DNA from: an uncultured Collinsella sp.
GTDB taxonomy: Bacteria > Actinomycetota > Coriobacteriia > Coriobacteriales > Coriobacteriaceae
DNA length: 6,464 bases
Direction of reading: 5' to 3'
NCBI GenBank assembly: GCA_902489225.1
Contig: CABTZA010000104.1
Location: forward strand, 1 to 6,464
A program made the translations under genes and the position numbers. Shown piece after piece: positions 1-5,832 of the stretch (its first letter is position 1; each line of letters starts with the position of its first letter). The notes beneath the pieces were generated by a model that worked only from the letters and a program-made list of their open reading frames with translations, had not been told where the DNA came from and made no database searches.

Positions 1-1782
1 GACGGCAATAACGTTCATGGCGGTGCCCGACGTGTTGAGGTCATGCTCGTCACGCCAGAACAGCACCATCAGGTAAATCACGGCACTCATGTTGCCAACC
101 AGGCAAATGATAGCAGCGATATTAAAACACCCAGTAAAGAGTTGCTCCTCAAACATGGACGCATCGGGGAATGCGGCGGTGCGCACCAGCTGCGCGCACA
201 GGTAGGTCACGAGCGAAAGGATCAGGCCCATACCCGTGCTCTGGAAGAAGAATCCCAGGTACGGTTTGGGCTCGTCGTCGTGGCCGTCGTACTCGAGGAA
301 GTAGTTCTTGACGAACGACACCATGCGCGAGGCAGCAAGCAGCACGAGCGGCATGGCGCACATGGGGAACACCACCAGATGCGCGGAGCCGAGCGCCGTC
401 CCCAGCACCGTTGCCATGATGCACGAGGCGATGCCCCACACGACGACCCAGTACTGACGATGCACGAACCAGCTGAGCACGTTCGTCGAGTCGTCCGACG
501 CGCTATCGCCCGAGCCGACACCGGCGATCTGCAGGTCCTCCTGATGCTCCTCGGCGATAACGTCCATGGCGTCGTCGAAGGTCACGATACCCAGGATATG
601 ACGGTTCTCGTCGCAGACAGGGATGGCAACCAGGTCGTACTTGGTCATCTCGTCCGTCACGTCTTCCTGGTCCTCGTCGGGCGACACATAGACCAGGTCG
701 CGATAGGCCAGCTGACCCAGCGTGGCGTCGCGGTCGGCTACGATCAGCGTGCGCAGCGAAAGCACGCCGGTCAGCATGCCGCTCGGATCCTCGGTATAGA
801 CGTAGTAGACGCTCTCGAAGTCCTCGTCGAGCTCGCGAATCGCCTCGATGGCATCGCCGACCGTTGCCGTGGCGGGCAGGGAGACAAACTCCGAGGTCAT
901 GATGCGGCCGGCGGTGTTGTCCTCATACCCCAGCAGGTTGCGAATCGCCTTCTCCTCCTTGACGCCCATCAGGCGCAGGAGCTTCTCGGCCTTCTCGTAA
1001 TCGAGCTCGTCGATCAGGTCAGCTGCATCGTCCGGGTCCATCATGGCCAGCATCGACGATGCGTCCGTGTCGGACAGGCCCTCGAGCATCTCGGTCATAA
1101 GCTCGTCGTCATCGAACTCCGAGATGGCCTCGGCGGCCTGGGCAGTATCGAGCTGCGCAAACACCTGCGCACGTAGGCGCGGGTCGAGCTGCTCGATAAT
1201 GTCGGCGATGTCGGCAGGGTGCAGCTCACCGAGCGTCTTGTGCGACACCGAGAGTTGAATGTTCTTGGTCGAGCGGTCGAGCAGGTCCATGTAGGACCAA
1301 GCGATGATGTCCTCACTGAGCGGCTTGCCCAGGTGCTTCATAAAGCCTTCGACGATATGCTCGAGCGCGGGGCTGATGGCGCGTAGCAGACCGCGAGCAC
1401 CGACCTCGGCGCCCAGCAGGCGCAGCTGGTTTTCGCCCGACATGGAAAACTTGATGTCGTTGACGCGCACGACCTTCATGCCCTGCGTGTCGACAATCTG
1501 CTTGTTGAGCACGTCACGGGCAAGCAAGAGTTCGGTCGGTTGCAGGTACGAAAAGCGAATTTCGGTAGCCGACGTCTTAAGGTGTACGCCCGTCTCGTCG
1601 ATACGGTCGACCCATTTGCGCCAGCTGATCATAAACGGCGTCTTGCCGGGTCCGCGGAACGCGAGCGACGTCACGTGCGGAAAAACTTCGCCGGTAGCAA
1701 TACCAAAATCGTTGACCACGCCGAGCTTTTCGCCGTCGACGTCCAAGACCGGCAATTTGAGCATCTCACTCAGATAATTCAA
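1..1782 (-). CDS. PRC-barrel/MgtE_N/CBS-pair membrane protein, magnesium transporter-like (3' end cut by window)
   Basis: The visible 594 residues read without a stop to the window edge, so the C-terminus is missing. Domains in order: a PRC-barrel-like segment (about 1-75, with LPVLDVDGEKLG), an MgtE_N-type helical superhelix (about 175-285; LHPADIADIIEQLD and MMDPDDAADLIDELD are typical), a CBS pair (about 290-415; AGRIMTSEFV, then LVAIPVCDENRHILGIVTFDDAMDVI), then hydrophobic segments at about 444-464, 468-487, 508-532 and 551-575. In MgtE channels the acidic N and CBS domains sense cytosolic Mg2+ and gate the pore. The canonical pore motif (GGNxGxQ type) is not visible here, so transport activity is unproven. 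I chose the TTG start at 1782 because GGGGAG (1788-1793) lies 5 nt upstream and gives an MNYLSE N-terminus; the ATG at 1764 has no well-spaced Shine-Dalgarno. An upstream in-frame TGA limits the start. The gene has its own promoter and a long leader. Confidence 0.85.
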   Translation of the reverse strand, partial: MNYLSEMLKLPVLDVDGEKLGVVNDFGIATGEVFPHVTSLAFRGPGKTPFMISWRKWVDRIDETGVHLKTSATEIRFSYLQPTELLLARDVLNKQIVDTQGMKVVRVNDIKFSMSGENQLRLLGAEVGARGLLRAISPALEHIVEGFMKHLGKPLSEDIIAWSYMDLLDRSTKNIQLSVSHKTLGELHPADIADIIEQLDPRLRAQVFAQLDTAQAAEAISEFDDDELMTEMLEGLSDTDASSMLAMMDPDDAADLIDELDYEKAEKLLRLMGVKEEKAIRNLLGYEDNTAGRIMTSEFVSLPATATVGDAIEAIRELDEDFESVYYVYTEDPSGMLTGVLSLRTLIVADRDATLGQLAYRDLVYVSPDEDQEDVTDEMTKYDLVAIPVCDENRHILGIVTFDDAMDVIAEEHQEDLQIAGVGSGDSASDDSTNVLSWFVHRQYWVVVWGIASCIMATVLGTALGSAHLVVFPMCAMPLVLLAASRMVSFVKNYFLEYDGHDDEPKPYLGFFFQSTGMGLILSLVTYLCAQLVRTAAFPDASMFEEQLFTGCFNIAAIICLVGNMSAVIYLMVLFWRDEHDLNTSGTAMNVIAV

Positions 1783-1787
1783 TGGTG

Positions 1788-1793
1788 CTCCCC
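1788..1793 (-). promoter_or_regulatory. Ribosome binding site supporting a TTG start
   Basis: GGGGAG on the minus strand sits 5 nt before TTG at 1782. It decides the start in favour of TTG over the ATG at 1764, where the upstream GAGTGAG abuts the codon. Confidence 0.6.
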
Positions 1794-1802
1794 ATCATTA
1801 TT

Positions 1803-1837
1803 CCCCCGGACGCGGCCGCGCGTGCGGCGTCCGGGGG
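1803..1837 (-). other. GC-rich hairpin just upstream of the MgtE-like RBS
   Basis: A perfect 11-bp stem (1803-1813 with 1827-1837, CCCCCGGACGC and its complement) encloses a 13-nt loop. It ends 9 nt before the GGGGAG Shine-Dalgarno. On the minus strand it is followed by AATAATGATG and not by a T-run, so it does not look like an intrinsic terminator. The CCCCC in its 5' arm (minus strand) could alternatively pair with the GGGG of the ribosome binding site, which would make it a candidate translational control hairpin. The stem is seen directly; the function is inferred. Confidence 0.5.
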
Positions 1838-1990
1838 CTTCTGGATATGTATACGCATGCGCGGGCGGCACGCCGCTCGACGCTTACACCCCGTGCATGC
1901 GCAAAAAGCACCTGCACGGGGTCATCGACTGTATGGTCGAGGTTTGGATTTCACCTGTAACCTTTCTCTTGACCCTCATTAACCGCAGTA

Positions 1991-1999
1991 ACTATAGCA
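1991..1999 (-). promoter_or_regulatory. Extended -10 promoter for the MgtE-like gene
   Basis: The minus strand reads TGCTATAGT, an extended -10 (TGn followed by a TATAAT-like hexamer with one mismatch). No good -35 hexamer is seen 16-18 nt upstream, which is common for extended -10 promoters. The predicted start, around 1984, would give the long leader described separately. It is the best -10 I found between the inverted repeat and the coding region. Confidence 0.4.
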
Positions 2000-2092
2000 T
2001 CAGCATCGCCCTGCGGCATCGAATTTATGCGCTGCACATTGCAGGCATACCAAACGCTGACGCATCCGTGACATAGCCGTCCGCAGCGAAGT

Positions 2093-2198
2093 GGTGGGAC
2101 AAAATTATCAGTAGTGTTTGTCCCAGGGTCGCTTGCGACGACAAGCCCGATGCACCTTTCGCACCTGGGACAAACACTACTGATAATTTTGTCCCACC
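2093..2198. repeat. 106-bp element with perfect 35-bp inverted-repeat arms (MITE-like or hairpin element)
   Basis: Bases 2093-2127 are the exact reverse complement of 2164-2198, with 36 nt between. Each arm is itself an interrupted palindrome: TGGGACAAA, 13 nt, TTTGTCCCA (2095-2125 and 2166-2196), so the 9-mer occurs four times. The central 36 nt can form a small GTCGC/GCGAC hairpin (2128-2139). The arms are AT-richer than the surrounding coding DNA. A bare GT dinucleotide flanks both ends (2091-2092 and 2199-2200), too short to count as proof of a target duplication. No transposase is present and no T-tract follows on either side. It starts 16 nt after the deacetylase-like stop codon, so it may terminate or protect that transcript. 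A non-autonomous mobile element, an RNA hairpin and a regulator-binding array all remain possible. Confidence 0.8.
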
Positions 2199-2214
2199 GT
2201 GCCACTCGTTTGAG

Positions 2215-3621
2215 CTACTCCGTGGTGTCGTCGTCCTCGACAAGTTGGGGGAACACGGCGTCCTCGGGCATGGTGGCCTTCGTCAGCGAGGTGAGCTTTT
2301 TGCTCAGCGACGTGTCCGTCTTGACCAGGTCGCTGAGCGTCACGATCTTGTAGCCGTCGGCAATGAGGCCGTCGATAATCTGCGGCAGCGCCTCGAGCGT
2401 CTGCTCGGCGCATTCATCTCTGTCGGTGAGCAGCACGATATTGCCCGGCGTCACCGAATCGAGCACCGTCGAGACCTGCTCGTCGGCACCGTTGAGCAGC
2501 CAGTCGCCCGAGTCAATATTCCACGAGACCACGGCGGAGACCAGGTCCATCGCATCAATCCAGTTTTGCTCGTCGAAGGCAGCGTAGGGAGCACGCAGCA
2601 GCATCGTCTTCACGCCGGTCGCCGACTTAATCGCATCGGTGCCTTTCGTGATCTGCTCGCGTACCGCCTCACGGTCCTGATCCTTGAGCGAATCGTCGCT
2701 GTAGCTGTTGGATCCGATCTCGCACCCGGCATCGACAATCGCCTTGGCCGTGGCAGGAGAGGCCTCGACCGCATCGCCCGAAAGGAAGAACGTCGCGGTG
2801 ACGCCCTTTTCCTTGAGCACCTGCAAGATCTGTTTGGTGGCGCCGCTCGGACCCTCGTCAAACGTCAGCGCCACGTACTTTTTGTTGCCCTTGGGCGCCA
2901 CGCTGGCGCACGCAACAACGCAATCGGTGGCGGGCACAACCTCGCCGCGGTCTTGCGTCTTGCCCGACTGCTCACCAACCCACACCTCGGAGCGGCCCTG
3001 GACACCCCACGTCTGCACATACTCGATAGCACCCGTGCCCTCGACCTTGAGCTTGGGCTCGATAACCGTAGCCTGAACCTCGTGCTTCTCGTAGGTGTTA
3101 CGGCCATCCTTGACCGTCACCTTCTCGCCGCCCTCGAGTTCGCGGCTATCCCATTTGCCCTGCTTCACGCGCTTGCCGTCGACCTTCACCGACAGCTTTT
3201 CGCCCCCATGGCGCTTGAGCACGCTGTCATCGACGGCCAGCAGGTCGCCTGCGTCGTAGGTGTCAGTCAACTCCTGGTCGTCGATGAGATTCTGCAGCGT
3301 AGAGCCCACGCGCACCGCGGTCTTCTGGCCGTTAAGTTCCACGTCCACGCTGCGGTTGACGTAGCCCACGACGGCAGCGATAAACAGCACGAGCGCGCAA
3401 CCCACGGCGATGAGCGCATAGGGCAGGCGAGACGACCGACGGGGTGTGCGGCTGTTGCCGATGCGCGCGCTGCGATCGCTAAAGCCGCGGCTATGGTTGA
3501 GATACATCGCGCCGGGCTTACGGTGACGCTTGCGCTGACCGCTGGGCAGCTGCCCCAGGTCGCGGCGCGCCGTCGGACGCGTACCCGAACGCCCGTTTAA
3601 GTTGGATCCGTTTTGGCGCAT
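2215..3621 (-). CDS. Membrane-anchored polysaccharide deacetylase-fold protein with degenerate metal site
   Basis: This 468-residue protein has a basic cytoplasmic N-terminus (1-67, rich in Arg), one membrane anchor (about 68-88), a linker region with small beta-rich repeats (about 91-240, perhaps G5- or DUF348-like; not certain), and a C-terminal NodB homology domain (about 248-435). NodB motifs are recognisable but altered: TFDEGP at 253-258 (usually TFDDGP), SNSYSDDS at 304-311 where the metal-binding HxxxH is expected (N305, D309), RAPY at 343-346, DSGDW at 370-374, and LLTD at 397-400 where the usual Leu-His is expected. The family removes N- or O-acetyl groups from peptidoglycan or chitin-like polymers outside the cell. 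With both metal His residues and the motif-5 His missing, this member is probably inactive as a classical deacetylase and may bind glycan instead. The ATG at 3621 follows a strong GGGGGAGGG ribosome binding site. The gene lies downstream of a terminator-like hairpin. Confidence 0.9.
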   Translation of the reverse strand: MRQNGSNLNGRSGTRPTARRDLGQLPSGQRKRHRKPGAMYLNHSRGFSDRSARIGNSRTPRRSSRLPYALIAVGCALVLFIAAVVGYVNRSVDVELNGQKTAVRVGSTLQNLIDDQELTDTYDAGDLLAVDDSVLKRHGGEKLSVKVDGKRVKQGKWDSRELEGGEKVTVKDGRNTYEKHEVQATVIEPKLKVEGTGAIEYVQTWGVQGRSEVWVGEQSGKTQDRGEVVPATDCVVACASVAPKGNKKYVALTFDEGPSGATKQILQVLKEKGVTATFFLSGDAVEASPATAKAIVDAGCEIGSNSYSDDSLKDQDREAVREQITKGTDAIKSATGVKTMLLRAPYAAFDEQNWIDAMDLVSAVVSWNIDSGDWLLNGADEQVSTVLDSVTPGNIVLLTDRDECAEQTLEALPQIIDGLIADGYKIVTLSDLVKTDTSLSKKLTSLTKATMPEDAVFPQLVEDDDTTE

Positions 3622-3642
3622 GTGCCCTCCCCCATAAACACA

Positions 3643-3672
3643 GCAAGCCGGAGCAACAGGTCTCCGGCTTGC
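3643..3672 (-). terminator. Intrinsic terminator-like hairpin after the PRC-barrel gene
   Basis: An 11-bp perfect stem (3643-3653 with 3662-3672, GCAAGCCGGAG and complement) has an 8-nt loop. On the minus strand it is followed by TGTGTTTAT, an imperfect U-tract. It starts 21 nt after the PRC-barrel gene stop codon and ends 21 nt before the deacetylase-like ATG, so it may be a full terminator or a partial one that lowers read-through into the next gene. I did not find a convincing separate promoter for the downstream gene in the short gap. Confidence 0.6.
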
Positions 3673-3693
3673 CTCCCATCATTTGGTACGTCG

Positions 3694-4449
3694 CTATTTT
3701 GTAGCTTTTGACGAGCCTCCGCTCGCCTTTTGGTATTCGTCCTTAAAGGCCTTGAACATGCCGCGCGTCTTGCCGAGCTGCTTGCCCAGTGCGCGACTGC
3801 CCTTGTCCACGGCAACCGATCCCTTGTCGTCGAGCACCTTGGCACCCTTTTTGACCTTGTCGCCCACCACGACGCTGGCCTCGGCGGCCTTGGCAGCCGC
3901 ACCGCCCGAATACCCGAGCGACTTGACCTCGTCCGAAACGATCATTGCGCCGTCCGCATAACCGCGCAGCATCGTCGGCGGCACCTGCGTGTCACCGACC
4001 AAAACACTCGAAGCAGCACCGGCGGTCACATAGAATGCCTGCACGATGCCCGACCGCGGCTTGAACTCCACATCCGAGCAATAGCCCACGACGTCGCCCG
4101 ATTCCGTGCGCACGTCCATACCGACCCAGATGATGCAATCGTCCAGGTTGATGTCGAGGCGCTTGGCGGCGGCGGCATCGTACGTGTCCTTGACGTCATC
4201 GACCGCAATGGCGCCCTCGTAGACACCAATGGCGTCGAGCGCTACGAATCGGTCGGGGCGCTCGATCATACCCGCGATATCGGACTGGCGGACCATAAAG
4301 CCGACCACGCGCGTACCGCCCGGGGTAAAGACCGGAAAGTGAATCTTTCCGAGCTTTTTAGGGCTGCGCGGCGTGCCGTCCTTTTTGGTGCGCTTGTCCT
4401 CGGTAGGCTTGCGATAGATCTTGGCGCCGACAAAATCCCCGGCGCGCAT
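3694..4449 (-). CDS. PRC-barrel domain protein with Lys-rich tail
   Basis: The 251-residue product shows two PRC-barrel-like segments: about 33-83 (KLGKIHFPVFTPGGTRVVGF, ending with a VYEGAIAV strand) and about 104-174 (WVGMDVRTESGDVVGYCSDVEF, ending with ADGAMIVSDEV). After that come an Ala/Gly stretch (181-192) and a Lys-rich, probably flexible tail (196-251). There is no signal peptide or clear membrane helix. PRC-barrels are small beta-barrels found in RimM, in photosynthetic reaction-centre H subunits and in many stress or envelope proteins; they mediate protein or ligand binding, so the molecular role here is unknown. The start codon shares one base with the stop of the upstream YtxH-like gene (TAATG), which indicates translational coupling; a GAGG lies 4 nt before the ATG. 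The downstream MgtE-like protein also begins with a PRC-barrel-like segment. Confidence 0.85.
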   Translation of the reverse strand: MRAGDFVGAKIYRKPTEDKRTKKDGTPRSPKKLGKIHFPVFTPGGTRVVGFMVRQSDIAGMIERPDRFVALDAIGVYEGAIAVDDVKDTYDAAAAKRLDINLDDCIIWVGMDVRTESGDVVGYCSDVEFKPRSGIVQAFYVTAGAASSVLVGDTQVPPTMLRGYADGAMIVSDEVKSLGYSGGAAAKAAEASVVVGDKVKKGAKVLDDKGSVAVDKGSRALGKQLGKTRGMFKAFKDEYQKASGGSSKATK

Positions 4450-4838
4450 TATGCCTCGGTCGAGGGCTCCGCAGCCTCGGTATCAGCCTCGACGGCGTTC
4501 TCGACCACGACGTCGGCAGCAGGCGTCACGTTGCCGCCCGAAATGGCGTCGTTGAGCTGCTCGCGCAGCTGGTCCATGCGCTCGCGGGCCAGGTCGACCT
4601 TGGCGCGCAGGTCGTCGGTCTTGGCGTCGACCATCGGGCCAAAGTCATTCACCGCAGCACGGGCCTCCTCGGCGCTGTGCTCGTAGGTGTCGCGCATATT
4701 GTCCCAGGCGTCGTTGGCGATATCGGCAGCCATGGCGCGGGTCTCGGCGCCCGAGCGCGGGGCCAGAGCAACGCCGACAATAGCGCCGGCAGCGGCACCA
4801 AAAAGTGCGCCGGAGACAAAGCTGAAAGTCTTACCCAT
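4449..4838 (-). CDS. YtxH domain-containing small membrane protein
   Basis: From the chosen ATG the protein has 129 residues. Residues 5-26 form a Gly/Ala-rich membrane helix (VSGALFGAAAGAIVGVALAP) followed directly by the YtxH signature APRSGAETR (26-34). A charged, probably coiled-coil region follows (about 40-98), then an acidic tail rich in Ala and Glu (102-129). YtxH proteins are small membrane-associated proteins, often induced by general stress in Gram-positives; the exact function is unknown. I chose the ATG at 4838 because the MGKTFSF N-terminus matches the family and AGGAGAGGA lies 6 nt upstream; the ATG at 4844 (two residues longer) is an alternative, whereas the longer frame from 4910 adds a basic, family-atypical extension. 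A TATAAT promoter lies at 4890-4895. The stop overlaps the next start, so it is the first gene of a two-gene operon with the PRC-barrel gene. Confidence 0.85.
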   Translation of the reverse strand: MGKTFSFVSGALFGAAAGAIVGVALAPRSGAETRAMAADIANDAWDNMRDTYEHSAEEARAAVNDFGPMVDAKTDDLRAKVDLARERMDQLREQLNDAISGGNVTPAADVVVENAVEADTEAAEPSTEA

Positions 4839-4889
4839 GATCATTCCTCTCCTGCGGGCACGTCGGTGCCCACCGTTTGAATGCTGTCC

Positions 4890-4895
4890 ATTATA
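4890..4895 (-). promoter_or_regulatory. Promoter -10 (TATAAT) for the YtxH-PRC operon
   Basis: A perfect TATAAT on the minus strand, preceded by GGG, lies 51 nt upstream of the YtxH ATG in the 136-nt gap. No clear -35 hexamer is present 16-18 nt upstream, so it may use an activator or an alternative sigma factor. The expected start is near 4883, giving a leader of about 45 nt. The rest of the gap (4896-4974) holds a weak TTGCCG/CGGCAA inverted repeat (4911-4916 with 4934-4939) and no recognisable terminator for the upstream gene. Confidence 0.55.
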
Positions 4896-4974
4896 CCCGC
4901 AGCGCATCACTTGCCGCTCCGCTCATCTGTGTACGGCAAAGGCGCAGGTACGTGATGGTGATAAACGCGTAGGC

Positions 4975-5808
4975 CTACTCCTGGGGCATAGCCGGCATGG
5001 CCACCGTGGCACCCGGGTCCTCGCCGGCGCCGTCCACGAGCGGCAGGCCGCCCTCATGCGCAGGTCCTGCCGGAACCGTCGCCGCACCGCCAAAGACGGC
5101 AGCGGAGGCCTCGTGGTTCTCGGCAACCGCACCCTCGGTATCAATCGCCACCTGGGGCTCGTCGTCAAAGTTGGGGACACCCTGGGGCTCGGTGGGAACG
5201 GGCTCGGCGGTCGCATCGGCAACGGGCTCGGCGTCGACCGGCACATCGCCCTCGTCAGCGCCCTCGTCCTCGGCAGCATCTTCGCCGTTCGCAGCGGCGA
5301 CGGCCTCGTGAGGATCCTTGCCCTCGGCCTCGGCGCGCATGCCCAGCACCAGGTTGCGCAGGCCCGCGACCGTGCCCTCCACGTCGGGGGCAGGCTGGTC
5401 GGCGTGCAGATAGGCCCAGTCCATCATAAAGGTGGCCGAAGACAGCGCACCGATGGCCAGCGCGTCGTCGGGGCACGAAAGCTCAACCTCAAAGACGCGC
5501 TCGTCGTGCTCGCTTACGCGCGTGCGGCCGCACGAGATGCTACCGGCAAGACCGGTCTCGTTCATGAGCTCGACCGTCACATGCTCCAGCAGGTGGCAGA
5601 GCTCGGTCTGGCCCATACAGTCCTGGAACTCGCGACCCGAATCGCCCAGGCACAGATGCTTGGCAATCGCGGGCACCAGGTAGTACACGCGCGCCGTGGC
5701 CTCGATATCCTCCGAGGTCATGAGCGGCATGCCGGGGTTCACCAGCACGTGCGCGCAGATCTTGTCCTCGCTGACGGTGACCTTAAGGATGTTGAACAGG
5801 CCTGCCAT
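4975..5808 (-). CDS. Stand-alone cyanophycin synthetase N-domain-like protein with HLLEH motif
   Basis: The 277-residue product divides at about residue 165. The first part looks like the N-terminal domain of cyanophycin synthetase (CphA): a C-H-L-L-E-H-V-T-V-E-L helix (71-81) followed by a short loop and the ISCGRTR strand (91-97) resembles the EHVALELQ...FGRT pattern of CphA. The ATP-grasp and Mur-ligase domains that make cyanophycin are absent. H72, E75 and H76 form HxxEH, the zinc-binding pattern of inverzincin peptidases, and E80 follows; as I recall, a metallopeptidase-like site has been reported in some CphA N domains. The second part (about 166-277) is Ala/Glu/Asp/Pro-rich, acidic and probably disordered. 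There is no signal peptide, so it is likely cytoplasmic. The ATG at 5808 has a GGGGAGAG ribosome binding site. It lies 24 nt after the CNNM gene and is probably co-transcribed with it. The substrate is unknown. Confidence 0.7.
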   Translation of the reverse strand: MAGLFNILKVTVSEDKICAHVLVNPGMPLMTSEDIEATARVYYLVPAIAKHLCLGDSGREFQDCMGQTELCHLLEHVTVELMNETGLAGSISCGRTRVSEHDERVFEVELSCPDDALAIGALSSATFMMDWAYLHADQPAPDVEGTVAGLRNLVLGMRAEAEGKDPHEAVAAANGEDAAEDEGADEGDVPVDAEPVADATAEPVPTEPQGVPNFDDEPQVAIDTEGAVAENHEASAAVFGGAATVPAGPAHEGGLPLVDGAGEDPGATVAMPAMPQE

Positions 5809-5832
5809 AACTCTCCCCTACTCTTCCTTGTC

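Larger units (their letters stand above)
1783..1984 (-). promoter_or_regulatory. Structured 5' leader of the MgtE-like gene, candidate cis-regulatory RNA
   Basis: About 200 nt separate the predicted transcription start from the TTG codon. Elements in order of transcription: a possible three-way junction closed by GGGTCA/TGACCC (1970-1975 with 1919-1924) and holding two small hairpins (1959-1962 with 1941-1944; 1936-1940 with 1925-1929); a strong 10-bp hairpin (1888-1897 with 1913-1922); a small GCGGC/GCCGC hairpin near 1865-1876; and the 11-bp hairpin at 1803-1837. The junction closing stem and the 10-bp hairpin both need bases 1919-1922, so they exclude each other, as expected of a switch. 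I did not recognise the conserved core of the M-box, ydaO, cobalamin, TPP, FMN or Mn2+ riboswitches. No credible ORF lies here. Confidence 0.45.

Noticed and set aside
43..1176. 377-codon open frame on the plus strand
   Set aside because: It lies antisense to the clear MgtE_N/CBS coding sequence; its product is His/Arg/Val-rich with no recognisable domain, typical of the opposite frame of a GC-rich gene.
1803..1837. Intrinsic terminator
   Set aside because: The stem is strong but neither strand has a T-run after it, and no gene ends on the plus strand here. I treat it as a leader hairpin.
1540..2076. 178-codon plus-strand frame spanning the leader region
   Set aside because: It begins inside the MgtE-like gene in antisense, has no evident ribosome binding site and encodes no recognisable domain; the part in the leader coincides with hairpin-forming sequence.
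2093..2198. CRISPR or insertion sequence
   Set aside because: There are only two arms in inverted orientation, no spacer series, and no transposase gene within the window.
2245..3600. 451-codon open frame on the plus strand
   Set aside because: It is antisense to the deacetylase-fold gene and its composition is that of a shadow frame; the minus strand holds conserved motifs, a membrane anchor and a strong ribosome binding site.
3730..4686. 318-codon open frame on the plus strand
   Set aside because: It runs antisense across both the PRC-barrel and YtxH genes and shows no domain.
4839..4910. N-terminal extension of the YtxH-like protein from the ATG at 4910
   Set aside because: It would place the perfect TATAAT and the AGGAGAGGA ribosome binding site inside the coding sequence and add a basic segment not typical of the family.
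4970..4979. Palindrome GTAGGCCTAC at the stop codon of the CphA-N-like gene
   Set aside because: A 10-bp palindrome without loop or T-tract is within chance expectation and too short for a terminator.
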